Source: DASUMP01 sp036277635 | GTDB taxonomy: Bacteria > Actinomycetota > Acidimicrobiia > IMCC26256 > PALSA-610 | Direction of reading: 5' to 3' | NCBI GenBank assembly: GCA_036277635.1 | Contig: DASUMP010000056.1 | Coordinates: 1-18,501 of the forward strand | Length of the DNA stretch: 18,501 nt | In this document: positions 1 to 7,188 of the stretch, one piece after another | Numbering within the stretch: position 1 is the first letter of the stretch | Layout: each line of letters begins with the position of its first letter | Position numbers and translations under genes: made by a program | Notes under the pieces: model-generated | What the model was told of the DNA's origin: nothing | Database searches by the model: none | What the model saw: the letters and a program-made list of their open reading frames with translations, nothing else

Positions 1-667
1 AGTCGAGCCACGAGCTCCAGTAGGTGCCGCCGGGCACGTCGAGGAGCACGATCGGCGACGGTTGCGCCTTGCCGGTCTGCACCAGGGTGAGGAGCTCGAA
101 CGCTTCGTCCATCGTGCCGAACCCGCCCGGCAGCAGCACGAAGCCGCTCGACTCCTTCACGAACGAGAGCTTGCGGGTGAAGAAGTAGCGGAAGTTCAGG
201 AGCTTCGGGTCGCCGGTGAGGAACTGCGTGGTCGTGGCCTCGAACGGCAGGCGGATTCCCACGCCGAACGAGTTCTCCGATCCGGCACCTTCGATCCCCG
301 CCTCCATGATCCCCGGGCCTGCCCCGGTGATCACCATCCAGTCGGCCTGCGCGAGGTCGTGCGCGATCTGCACGGTCTGCGCGTAGAGCGGGTCGTCGCG
401 TTCGGTGCGGGCGGAACCGAAGATCGCGGCCTTGCGCGCCGAACGGTACGGTGCGAACACCGCGAACGCTTCGTGCATCTCGCGCAGCGCCGCGTTCGCG
501 ATCTTGAGGTCGCCACGCGGCGTGCGCGACAACCCGAGCCGAACGGCCGACACGACCAGCTCGAAAACGAGATCGGAATCGGCGGCGCCGGTGAGCCCGA
601 CCAGCTCCTCGATGCGGCGATCGAGCTCGACGTCGCCGGTGCGATAGCGCGGCAGCCGCGGTGTCAT
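1..667 (-). CDS. LOG-family (TIGR00730-type) nucleotide phosphoribohydrolase-like protein, partial at C-terminus
   Basis: The frame is open from an ATG at 667 to the window edge (222 complete codons, no stop), so the C-terminus is missing. The diagnostic PGGFGTMDE motif (PGGxGTxxE of the LOG/lysine-decarboxylase-like Rossmann family) lies at about residues 180-188. A nucleotide-binding stretch reading AAIFGSAR and a TGAGPGIMEAG stretch precede it. About 70 residues lie ahead of the fold, so this is a longer LOG form than the roughly 190-residue minimal type. Characterised relatives hydrolyse the N-glycosidic bond of nucleoside 5'-monophosphates (cytokinin ribotides in LOG, general nucleotides in PpnN), releasing base and ribose-5-phosphate. 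It lies 43 bp downstream of upp on the same strand, which fits nucleotide/base recycling. The family is clear; the exact substrate is inferred. Older databases call such proteins lysine decarboxylases, which is misleading. Confidence 0.9.
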   Translation of the reverse strand, partial: MTPRLPRYRTGDVELDRRIEELVGLTGAADSDLVFELVVSAVRLGLSRTPRGDLKIANAALREMHEAFAVFAPYRSARKAAIFGSARTERDDPLYAQTVQIAHDLAQADWMVITGAGPGIMEAGIEGAGSENSFGVGIRLPFEATTTQFLTGDPKLLNFRYFFTRKLSFVKESSGFVLLPGGFGTMDEAFELLTLVQTGKAQPSPIVLLDVPGGTYWSSWLD

Positions 668-675
668 CGCGGTCG

Positions 676-681
676 ACACTA
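676..681 (-). promoter_or_regulatory. Candidate -10 box for a leaderless LOG-family transcript
   Basis: Minus-strand TAGTGT matches TANNNT and ends 8 nt before the ATG at 667. No purine-rich Shine-Dalgarno sequence lies between them, and no convincing -35 is visible. The placement suits transcription starting at or next to the start codon, but a six-base match in a short gap is weak evidence. Confidence 0.3.
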
Positions 682-710
682 CCGGCCGGACCGGGCGCCG
701 CCGGCGGGCG

Positions 711-1349
711 TCAGCGGCTGGAGCCGGCGCCGAAGAGTCGATCGCCGGCGTCGCCGAGCCCGGGCGTGATGAACGCGTGATCGTTCAAGCCCGGGTCGAG
801 GGCGGCGGTGAAGATGGCCACGTCGTGCCCCGCGGCCTCCACGTGCCGGACCCCTTCGGGCGCCGCGATCATGCACAACGCGACGAGGCGGCTCGCTCCA
901 CGCGCCGCGACCATCGCGCACGCCACCGCGAGCGATCCTCCCGTCGCGAGCATCGGATCGATCACGTAGACCGTGCGGCCCGCGAGGTCGTCGGGGAGCT
1001 TCTCGCAGTACGCCACGGGACGGAAGGTCTCCTCGTCGCGGCGCAGCCCGATGACGCCGACCTCCGCAGCCGGCAGCGCGGTGAGCACGCCGTCGAGGAG
1101 CCCGAGGCCCGCGCGCAACACCGGGACGACGAGCGGTCCCGGCTCGACGACCCGACGGCCCTCCGCGGGCAGGCCGAGCGGCGTCGTCACCGTCGTGGCC
1201 TCGGTCTGCAGCTCGCGCGTCGCTTCGTAGGCGAGGAACGTCGCGACCTCGCGCGTGAGGCGGCGGAAGTCGGTCGCGGTCGTGCGCTCGTCGCGCATCT
1301 GGAGCACGCGGTCGGCGACGAGCGGGTGGTCGATCACGGTGAGTGACAT
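711..1349 (-). CDS. upp: Uracil phosphoribosyltransferase
   Basis: A 212-residue cytosolic enzyme that condenses uracil with PRPP to give UMP (pyrimidine salvage); E. coli Upp is 208 residues. The PRPP-binding loop VIDPMLATGGS lies at about residues 129-139 (Asp131). The LRAGLG element is at 78-83, and the C-terminal uracil-binding stretch ITPGLGDAGDRLFG is intact. The ATG at 1349 gives the usual family N-terminus (SLTVIDHPLV) and has GGGGAG about 8 nt upstream. The reading frame stays open far upstream through the antisense of the lipoprotein gene, but that extension has no family similarity. It is divergent from the nucleoside transporter operon and probably leads a transcript running into the LOG-family gene. 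It would recover the uracil released by DeoA from uridine or deaminated cytidine. Confidence 0.97.
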   Translation of the reverse strand: MSLTVIDHPLVADRVLQMRDERTTATDFRRLTREVATFLAYEATRELQTEATTVTTPLGLPAEGRRVVEPGPLVVPVLRAGLGLLDGVLTALPAAEVGVIGLRRDEETFRPVAYCEKLPDDLAGRTVYVIDPMLATGGSLAVACAMVAARGASRLVALCMIAAPEGVRHVEAAGHDVAIFTAALDPGLNDHAFITPGLGDAGDRLFGAGSSR

Positions 1350-1382
1350 CGCGAACACGCTCCCCAGAAGGTAGAAAGGCCC

Positions 1383-1401
1383 GGACCAGAAGAGACGGTC
1401 C
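1383..1401. repeat. 19-bp inverted repeat in the divergent control region (operator candidate)
   Basis: GGACC at 1383-1387 and GGTCC at 1397-1401 form a perfect 5-bp inverted repeat around a 9-bp centre. It sits just left of the proposed -35 of the lipoprotein promoter and inside the proposed upp leader. Its size and place would suit a dimeric repressor. Short arms in GC-rich DNA can arise by chance, and no regulator gene is in the window. Confidence 0.25.
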
Positions 1402-1405
1402 ACCG

Positions 1406-1435
1406 TTGGAGACCGGGGCTGCGGCATCCTACGGT
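1406..1435 (+). promoter_or_regulatory. Candidate promoter of the nucleoside importer operon
   Basis: TTGGAG (1406-1411) and TACGGT (1430-1435) are separated by 18 bp and resemble a housekeeping actinobacterial -35/-10 pair. The predicted transcription start is near 1442, giving a leader of about 90 nt before the GTG at 1533. It is the best sigma-70-like match I found in the 183-bp gap. Confidence 0.45.
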
Positions 1436-1453
1436 CTGCTCCGGCGGCTCCAT
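1426..1453 (-). promoter_or_regulatory. Candidate upp promoter overlapping the divergent one
   Basis: On the minus strand ATGGAG (1453-1448) and TAGGAT (1431-1426) are 16 bp apart, predicting a start near 1419 and a leader of about 70 nt. Its -10 shares bases 1430-1431 with the opposite promoter's -10, so polymerase could not occupy both at once. It is weaker than the rightward match. Confidence 0.3.
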
Positions 1454-1521
1454 GCCGTCGGCGCGTCGGCACCCGGGCGGAGCACTGCTTCCCACGAGTG
1501 ACCGGGGTGCCCCGAGAGAAA

Positions 1522-1527
1522 GAGGAG
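1522..1527 (+). promoter_or_regulatory. Ribosome binding site that fixes the lipoprotein start
   Basis: GAGGAG lies 5 nt before the GTG at 1533. The in-frame ATG at 1452 and the GTG at 1527 lie upstream of or inside this site and are therefore unlikely starts. Beginning at 1533 also yields a compact lipoprotein signal peptide. Confidence 0.7.
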
Positions 1528-1532
1528 TGCGC

Positions 1533-2696
1533 GTGCGTAGACGACGGGGATTGATGTTCCTGGCCGCGATGATGAGCCTCACGCTCGTCGCCGCGGCCTG
1601 TGGTGATGACGACGACGACGAACCGGGTGCGAGCGACACCACCGCGGCGGGTGACACCACACCGACGACGTCGGGTGGTGGCCAAGGCGTGCTCGAGCCG
1701 ACGCTCGACGATCTGTGCCAGGAGGCGCTCGACGCCGGGATCGAGGCGCCCGACGACTTCAAGGTCAGTCTGGTCACCGACATCGGCAAGGTCGACGACC
1801 GCACGTTCAACCAGTACGCGTACGAGGCGATGATCGCCGCAGGCGAGTGCTTCGACATCGAGACGAGCTTCATCGAGACCGCGTCGGAAGCCGACTACGC
1901 GAAGAACCTCGATACGACCCTCAGTGGGAACCCGAGCGTGGTGATCACGAACGGGTTCTTGCTCGCCACGGACACGCTCGCCGCGGCCGAGGCGAACCCC
2001 GAAGTGCAGTTCATCGGGATCGACCAGTTCCAAGAGGCGTTCCCCGACAACTACATCGGCGTGCTCTTCCGTGAGGACCAGGGCGGCTTCCTCGCCGGCG
2101 TCGCCGCGGGTCTGCTCACCGAGACCAACGTCGTCGGCGTGGTCGGCGGTCGTGAAGACGTCCCGCCGGTCGTGCGGTTCGTCAACGCCTACGAAGCCGG
2201 CGCCAAGTCCGTGAACCCCGACGTGCGCGTGATCCACACGTACAACGAGTCGTTCACCGACACCGCCAAGGGTGCCTCCGACGCGCAGCAGATGATCGGC
2301 GAAGGCGCCGACGTCATCTTCGGCGCCGGCGGCAAGACCGGCTCCGCCGGCGTCCAGGAAGCGACCAAGCAGGGCAAGTGGGGCATCGGTGTCGACCAGG
2401 ACGAGTACTTCTCGACCTTCGACGGCGGCAACGCCCCCGGCTCGGAGTACCTCGCGACCTCGGCCGTGAAGCGGGTCGACCTCGCGGTGTTCCAGAACAT
2501 CGTGGCGGCGCTCGACGGGTCGTTCGCGGGCGGCATCTTCACGCTCGAGGCGGCCAACGACGGCATCACCTACGCACCGTCGCGTGACGCGGCCGTGCCC
2601 CAAGACGTGCTCGACGCACTCGAAGAGACGCGGCTCGGTCTCGCCGACGGCTCCATCGACACCGGCGTCGACCCCGTCACCGGATTGCCCAAGTAG
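1533..2696 (+). CDS. BMP/PnrA-family nucleoside-binding lipoprotein of an ABC importer
   Basis: A 387-residue extracytoplasmic substrate-binding protein. The N-terminus has four arginines, a hydrophobic segment (about residues 7-19) and a lipobox ending AAAC with the lipidated Cys at 23. A flexible linker follows, with five Asp residues and then Ser/Thr/Gly-rich sequence to about residue 52. The BMP domain starts near residue 70, with the characteristic DIGKVDDRTFNQ motif at about 83-94. Family members (Treponema PnrA, Bacillus NupN, streptococcal BmpA) bind purine or pyrimidine nucleosides. It is the first gene of the rightward operon, followed by its ATPase and permeases. A strong hairpin after the stop may let it be made in excess over the membrane parts. 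Nucleoside specificity is inferred from family and from the downstream enzymes. Confidence 0.93.
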   Translation: MRRRRGLMFLAAMMSLTLVAAACGDDDDDEPGASDTTAAGDTTPTTSGGGQGVLEPTLDDLCQEALDAGIEAPDDFKVSLVTDIGKVDDRTFNQYAYEAMIAAGECFDIETSFIETASEADYAKNLDTTLSGNPSVVITNGFLLATDTLAAAEANPEVQFIGIDQFQEAFPDNYIGVLFREDQGGFLAGVAAGLLTETNVVGVVGGREDVPPVVRFVNAYEAGAKSVNPDVRVIHTYNESFTDTAKGASDAQQMIGEGADVIFGAGGKTGSAGVQEATKQGKWGIGVDQDEYFSTFDGGNAPGSEYLATSAVKRVDLAVFQNIVAALDGSFAGGIFTLEAANDGITYAPSRDAAVPQDVLDALEETRLGLADGSIDTGVDPVTGLPK

Positions 2697-2702
2697 CTGA
2701 CT

Positions 2703-2734
2703 GCGGACCGGGGGCCACGCGGCCCCCGGTCCGC
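2703..2734 (+). terminator. Strong hairpin between the binding-protein and ATPase genes (attenuator or mRNA-stabilising)
   Basis: Arms at 2703-2716 and 2721-2734 are perfect 14-bp complements around the 4-base loop ACGC, starting 6 bp after the lipoprotein stop. No T-run follows, so it is not a classical intrinsic terminator. In ABC operons such hairpins often protect the upstream message or terminate partly, raising binding protein over transporter subunits. Confidence 0.75.
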
Positions 2735-2750
2735 TCGTCACCCCTGGACC

Positions 2751-2767
2751 GTCCCCGCGGCGGGGAC
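2751..2767 (+). repeat. Second short hairpin before the ATPase gene
   Basis: GTCCCCG (2751-2757) and CGGGGAC (2761-2767) form a perfect 7-bp stem with a 3-base loop, ending 8 nt before the AGGA at 2776-2779. It could influence access to that ribosome binding site or act with the larger hairpin upstream. No function is demonstrated. Confidence 0.45.
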
Positions 2768-2784
2768 CTGACGACAGGACGGTG

Positions 2785-4329
2785 ATGGCGGGAGCCGACG
2801 ACCGCGTCCCGGTGCTGCGTGTCCGCGGTGTCACCAAGACCTTCCCTGGCGTCGTGGCGAATCGGGACGTCGACTTCGACCTGCGCCCGGGCGAGGTCCA
2901 CTGCCTCCTCGGCGAGAACGGCGCCGGGAAGAGCACGCTCGTCAACGTCGTGTTCGGGTTGTACCAACCCGACGCCGGGGAGATCCTCGTGCGTGGCGAG
3001 CCGGTGCGGTTCCGGAGCTCCTCCGATGCGATCGCGGCCGGCATCGGCATGGTGCACCAGCACTTCCAGCTGATCCCCGTGTTCACGGTCGCCGAGAACG
3101 TCGTGCTCGGGACCGAGACCCGCAAGGGCCTCGTGCTCGACCTCGACCACACGCGCGACCGACTGCGCGACATCGCGACCGAGTACGGCATCGAGGTCGA
3201 CCCCGACGCGCGGGTCGAAGACCTGTCGGTCGGCGAGCAGCAGCGCGTCGAGCTCGTGAAGGCGCTCTACCGCGAGGCCGAGATCCTGATCCTCGACGAG
3301 CCGACCGCCGTGCTCACGCCGGGTGAGGTCGACGAGTTCTTCGGGGTCGTGCGCAACCTCGTCGCGCAAGGCAAGTCGATCGTCTTCATCACCCACAAGC
3401 TGCGCGAAGTGCTCGCGGTCGCAGACCGGATCACCGTGCTGCGCGGCGGGCGCGTCGTCGGGACCCAAGACGTCGAGGGAGCGACGCAGCAGAGCCTCGC
3501 CAACCTGATGGTCGGGCGCGACGTCGTGTTCGAGATCGCGAAGGGTCCGGCCGAACCCGGCGCGGCGGTTCTGCGGGTCACCGATCTCGGCGTGTTCGAC
3601 GACCGCGGCGTCGAGACCGTGCACGACTTCTCGGTGGAGGTGCGCGCGGGCGAGATCCTCGGCGTCGCCGGCGTCGAGGGGAACGGTCAGCGCGAGCTCG
3701 TCGAGGCGATCGCCGGGATGCGCACTCCGCACGCCGGCCGCATCGAGATCGACGGTCACGACACGACGCACAAGAGTCCCCGCGACGTCGCGCGACTCGG
3801 TGTCGGGCACGTGCCCGAAGACCGCAACAAGCACGGAGTCATCGGCGCCTTCTCCATCGCCGACAACCTCGTGCTCAACGAGTACTACCGCACCCCGTAC
3901 GCGCGCCGGCTCCTGCGCAACGACCGCGCGATCGACGCCCGCGCCCATGAGCTCGTCGAAGCGTTCGACATCCGCACTCCCGGCATCGACGTACCCGTCG
4001 ACAACCTCTCGGGGGGCAACCAGCAGAAGGTCATCATCGCCCGTGAGCTCTCCGGCGATCCGAAGCTGCTCATCGTCGCGCAACCCACGCGCGGCCTCGA
4101 CGTCGGATCGATCGAGTTCATCCACCGCCGGATCATCGAGATGCGTGACCGCGGCGTCGCGGTGCTGCTCGTCTCGGCCGAGCTCGACGAGATCCTCACG
4201 CTGGCCGACCGGGTCGGCGTGCTGTACCGCGGCGAGCTCGTGGGCGAGTTCGACCGCGCCGAGGCGACGCGGGAGCGGCTCGGCTTGCTGATGGCATCCG
4301 GACGCGTCGACGCGGCGGCACCGGCATGA
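2785..4329 (+). CDS. ABC transporter ATP-binding protein, double-domain (nucleoside import, NupO-like)
   Basis: A 514-residue cytoplasmic ATPase with two ABC domains in one chain, as in NupO/YufO and the sugar ATPases RbsA and XylG. Domain 1 is complete: Walker A GENGAGKST (43-51), Q-loop MVHQHFQ, signature LSVGEQQ (about 147), Walker B ILILDEPT (about 168-175) and switch His in FITHK. Domain 2 is degenerate: GVEGNGQRE replaces the P-loop Lys, and IVAQPTRGLD has Gln for the catalytic Glu, although its signature LSGGNQQ is intact. This asymmetry is normal for the family. The ATG at 2785 has AGGA 5 nt upstream; a GTG one codon earlier is possible. The stop overlaps the next start (ATGA). Confidence 0.95.
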   Translation: MAGADDRVPVLRVRGVTKTFPGVVANRDVDFDLRPGEVHCLLGENGAGKSTLVNVVFGLYQPDAGEILVRGEPVRFRSSSDAIAAGIGMVHQHFQLIPVFTVAENVVLGTETRKGLVLDLDHTRDRLRDIATEYGIEVDPDARVEDLSVGEQQRVELVKALYREAEILILDEPTAVLTPGEVDEFFGVVRNLVAQGKSIVFITHKLREVLAVADRITVLRGGRVVGTQDVEGATQQSLANLMVGRDVVFEIAKGPAEPGAAVLRVTDLGVFDDRGVETVHDFSVEVRAGEILGVAGVEGNGQRELVEAIAGMRTPHAGRIEIDGHDTTHKSPRDVARLGVGHVPEDRNKHGVIGAFSIADNLVLNEYYRTPYARRLLRNDRAIDARAHELVEAFDIRTPGIDVPVDNLSGGNQQKVIIARELSGDPKLLIVAQPTRGLDVGSIEFIHRRIIEMRDRGVAVLLVSAELDEILTLADRVGVLYRGELVGEFDRAEATRERLGLLMASGRVDAAAPA

Positions 4330-5486
4330 CCGACACGACCGAGACCACTCGCGAGCGCAGCGGCGCCCACCGGTTCCTCGACGCGTACTTCGCTGCCGCG
4401 CCGGTGCTCGTGCCGGTATACGCGATCCTGCTCGCCTTCGTCGTCGGCGGAATGATCATCCTCGCGATCGGCGACAACCCGTTCGAGGCCTATTGGGCGC
4501 TCGTGCGCGGCATGTTCGGCAGCACGGATCGCATCGCCGCGTCGCTCGGTCGTTCCACGCCCTTCATCGGCGCGGCGCTCGCGGTGGCGTTCGCGTTCCG
4601 CGCCGGGCTGTTCAACATCGGCGCCGAGGGTCAGCTGCTCGTCGGCGCGACCGTCGCCGCGTGGGTCGGCACCTTCAGCTTCCTCGACGACTTCCCGGCT
4701 CTGATCGCGGCGCCGCTCGTGCTCACCGCCGGCGTCGTCGGTGGCGGCATCTACGGCGGCATCCCCGGGTTCCTCAAGACCCGCACCGGCGCGCACGAAG
4801 TCATCGTCACGATCATGCTCAACAACATCGCCGTGCTCTACGTGCGGTGGTTGGTGAGCTCGCAGGACCCGGTGATCCTGCGCGACACGAACGCGTCGGT
4901 GCCTCGCACCGAGCCGCTCCCGGATCCCGCCCGGCTCCCCGAGCTCGTCGACAGCACGCCGCCGCTGCACCTCGGCTTCATCGTGATGTTGCTCCTGTGC
5001 GTGTTCGTCTGGTTCGTGCTCCAGCGCACGACCACGGGCTTCGAGGTCCGCTCGGTCGGCACCAACCCGCACGCCGCGCGCTACGCGGGCATGAACGCCA
5101 ACCGCACGATCGTGCTCGTCATGGTCCTCGCGGGCTCGTTCGCGGGTCTGGCCGGCGCGGGCGAGATCGCGGGCACGAGCGGCTTCCTCAGCCCCGGCGT
5201 GTTCGTAGCGATCGGGTTCGACTCGATCGCGATCGCGCTCCTCGCGCGCGCGAACCCGTTCGCGATCGTTCCCGCCGCGATCCTCTGGGGCTCCATGCTC
5301 ACCGGCGCGGGCCTCATGCAACAGGAGACCGGTCTCTCCATCGACGTCGTGCGCATCGTGCAGGCGCTCGTCCTGCTCTTCGTCGCCGCCGACGTGATCG
5401 TGCGCACGCTGTTCCGGGTGCGGCGCAAGGCGAGTGACGCGCTGGAGACCACGCAGCTGAGCACGGGATGGGGGTCGGCGACGTGA
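4326..5486 (+). CDS. ABC transporter permease, nucleoside importer subunit 1 (NupP-like)
   Basis: A 386-residue inner-membrane protein of the BPD_transp_2 permease type, with roughly nine or ten hydrophobic segments beginning at about residue 25. The family motif GLFNIGAEGQ, which links two membrane segments, lies near residues 94-103. It pairs with the next gene as a heterodimeric channel energised by the double-domain ATPase, as in Bacillus NupP/NupQ. The ATG lies within the ATPase stop (4-bp overlap) and has only a weak upstream purine patch, so translational coupling is likely. Substrate class is inferred from the BMP binding protein. Confidence 0.92.
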   Translation: MTDTTETTRERSGAHRFLDAYFAAAPVLVPVYAILLAFVVGGMIILAIGDNPFEAYWALVRGMFGSTDRIAASLGRSTPFIGAALAVAFAFRAGLFNIGAEGQLLVGATVAAWVGTFSFLDDFPALIAAPLVLTAGVVGGGIYGGIPGFLKTRTGAHEVIVTIMLNNIAVLYVRWLVSSQDPVILRDTNASVPRTEPLPDPARLPELVDSTPPLHLGFIVMLLLCVFVWFVLQRTTTGFEVRSVGTNPHAARYAGMNANRTIVLVMVLAGSFAGLAGAGEIAGTSGFLSPGVFVAIGFDSIAIALLARANPFAIVPAAILWGSMLTGAGLMQQETGLSIDVVRIVQALVLLFVAADVIVRTLFRVRRKASDALETTQLSTGWGSAT

Positions 5487-6781
5487 CCGCCACGACACTT
5501 CCCGCAACCCGAGGGCTGCCCCGGTTCGGGCGGCTCCAGACGATCGGGCTGATCTACGCGCTCTTCGGCGCGTTCCTCACGTTCAACGTGGTGCCGAACC
5601 TCGAGCGCGTCGACAAGGCGGTCACGTTCGAACCGCCGCCCGACCCGCTGACCCTGTCGTTCGACCCCCGCCTCGTTGCTGCAATCATCGGCGTCGTCTT
5701 CATCGGCACCGGCGTGAGCACGTTCCTCGGCCCGCGCCTCGAGCGGGTCGCCCACTACGGCTTGATCGTGTCGACGGCGTGCATCGCGCCGCTGATCATC
5801 GTGCTCGCGCTCGCGCTCTCCGACACGGCCGACACGAACGTGTTGCAGCTGATGGTCGAGTCGCTGCGGCTCGGCACGCCGATCGCCCTCGGCGCGATGG
5901 CGGGTTTGTGGTGCGAGCGCGCCGGTGTCGTCAACATCGGGATCGAAGGCATGATGCTCGGCTCTGCCGGCGTCGGCTTCGCGGTCTACGCGACGATCGG
6001 AGAAGGCACCGGCGGCACGTGGCTGTGGATCTCGATCCTCGTCGCGATCCTCACCGGCGGGTTGATCGCCTTGCTGCACGCGATCGTCGCGGTGAGCTTC
6101 CGCACCGACCAGATCATCTCGGGTGTCGTGATCAACCTGCTCGCGCTGGGAGGGACGGGGTTCCTGCGCTCGGAGATCATCGTCCCGAGCGGCGTGTCGT
6201 CGGGTGAGAGCACCTCCACGATCGCACTGCCGGGACTGTCCGACATCCCGATCGTCGGTTCGCAGGTGTTCACCCAGAAGCCGATCTTCTACGCGATGTT
6301 CGTGGTGGTGGCGCTGAGCTGGTTCGTGCTGTTCAAGACGCCGTTCGGCCTCCGGGTGCGCGCGTGCGGCGAGCACCCGCACGCGGCAGAGACGCTCGGC
6401 ATCAACGTGATCCGCACCCGGTACACCGCGGTGATCGTCGGCGGGCTCATCGCCGGCCTCGCGGGCGCGTGGTACTCGCTCGAGACCCAGGGCGGCTTCG
6501 AGGACAACATGACCAGCGGCGCCGGGTTCATCGCGCTGGCCGCGCTGATCTTCGGCAAGTGGAAGCCGTGGACGGCGTTCGCGGGGGCGATGCTGTTCGG
6601 TTTCAGCCGCGCGCTCGGGACCCGCCTGCAGATCCTCGGCGTCGAGATCGGCGACTTCTCGATCCCGAGCGAGTTCTGGCAGTCGCTGCCGTTCGTGGTC
6701 ACGATCATCGTGGTCGCGGGCGCGATCGGGCGCGCGGTCGCGCCCGCCGCCGACGGGCAGCCGTACCAGCGTTCGCGATGA
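5483..6781 (+). CDS. ABC transporter permease, nucleoside importer subunit 2 (NupQ-like)
   Basis: A 432-residue integral membrane protein partnering the preceding permease. The matching loop motif reads GVVNIGIEGMM at about residues 147-157. Unlike subunit 1 it has an extended N-terminal part: hydrophobic segments at about 20-38, 65-85 and 92-115 come before the conserved core. I chose the GTG at 5483 because it makes the same 4-bp overlap with the preceding stop (GTGA) as the neighbouring genes and has a G-rich site at 5470-5474, 8 nt upstream. An ATG at 5468 would add five residues and overlap the G-rich site itself. Its own stop overlaps the cdd start. Confidence 0.92.
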   Translation: MTATTLPATRGLPRFGRLQTIGLIYALFGAFLTFNVVPNLERVDKAVTFEPPPDPLTLSFDPRLVAAIIGVVFIGTGVSTFLGPRLERVAHYGLIVSTACIAPLIIVLALALSDTADTNVLQLMVESLRLGTPIALGAMAGLWCERAGVVNIGIEGMMLGSAGVGFAVYATIGEGTGGTWLWISILVAILTGGLIALLHAIVAVSFRTDQIISGVVINLLALGGTGFLRSEIIVPSGVSSGESTSTIALPGLSDIPIVGSQVFTQKPIFYAMFVVVALSWFVLFKTPFGLRVRACGEHPHAAETLGINVIRTRYTAVIVGGLIAGLAGAWYSLETQGGFEDNMTSGAGFIALAALIFGKWKPWTAFAGAMLFGFSRALGTRLQILGVEIGDFSIPSEFWQSLPFVVTIIVVAGAIGRAVAPAADGQPYQRSR

Positions 6782-7188
6782 CCGGGGTCGACTGGGACGC
6801 GCTGCGCGCCGAGGCCGCCGCGATCGCGAGGCGCGCCCACGCGCCGTACTCGCGGCTGCACGTGGGCGCGGCGGCACTCGTCGACGACGGCCGGGTGGTG
6901 AGCGGGTGCAACGTGGAGAACGCGTCGTACGGCCTCACCCTCTGCGCCGAGTGCGGCGTGGTGTCGGCGCTCCACGCGAGCGGCGGCGGGCGGCTCGTGG
7001 CGGTCGCGGTGCGTGCCGACGACGGCACCCCGCTCATGCCGTGCGGACGGTGCCGGCAGCTCCTGTGGGAGGCCGGCGGCCCCGACCTCCTCGTCGACGG
7101 CGACGGGACGGTGCGGCCGATGCGCGAGGTGCTCCCCGGCGCGTTCGACGCACGGGAGCTGCCCGGCGCGACGAGCGGCGGCGCGTGA
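6778..7188 (+). CDS. cdd: Cytidine deaminase
   Basis: A 136-residue enzyme of the small homotetrameric class that hydrolyses (deoxy)cytidine to (deoxy)uridine and ammonia. The zinc site is complete: Cys56 and catalytic Glu58 in CAE, and Cys89 and Cys92 in PCGRC. The nucleoside-binding pair Asn45 and Glu47 lies in GCNVENASYG. The all-Cys zinc ligands are typical of the short tetrameric form. The start overlaps the permease stop (ATGA), with no evident Shine-Dalgarno sequence, so it probably depends on coupled translation. Its product, (deoxy)uridine, is the substrate of the next gene. Confidence 0.97.
   Translation: MTGVDWDALRAEAAAIARRAHAPYSRLHVGAAALVDDGRVVSGCNVENASYGLTLCAECGVVSALHASGGGRLVAVAVRADDGTPLMPCGRCRQLLWEAGGPDLLVDGDGTVRPMREVLPGAFDARELPGATSGGA

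Noticed and set aside
1437..1484. Possible riboswitch in the importer leader (TGCTCCG ... CGGAGCA arms with an inner TGCCG/CGGCA stem)
   Set aside because: It matches no riboswitch class I know, and the left arm would lie largely upstream of the predicted transcription start, so the stem could not form in the RNA.
1452..1532. Earlier ATG start for the binding protein
   Set aside because: It would put 27 mostly basic/Pro residues before the signal peptide and would start upstream of the clear GAGGAG at 1522-1527, which serves the GTG at 1533.
1602..1623. Run of Asp codons in the lipoprotein as a repeat element or expansion
   Set aside because: A short acidic run right after the lipidated Cys is a common linker feature of lipoproteins in such organisms and not a mobile or repeat element.
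711..3191. An 826-codon minus-strand open frame that would fuse about 600 residues to the N-terminus of Upp
   Set aside because: The extra part is the antisense of the lipoprotein and ATPase genes, rich in Arg, Ser and Gly, with no family similarity. Upp has its own start and ribosome binding site at 1349. High-GC DNA leaves such antisense frames open.
3661..4101. Second ATPase domain as damaged
   Set aside because: Loss of the P-loop Lys and the catalytic Glu in the second domain is standard for this double-domain ABC ATPase family.
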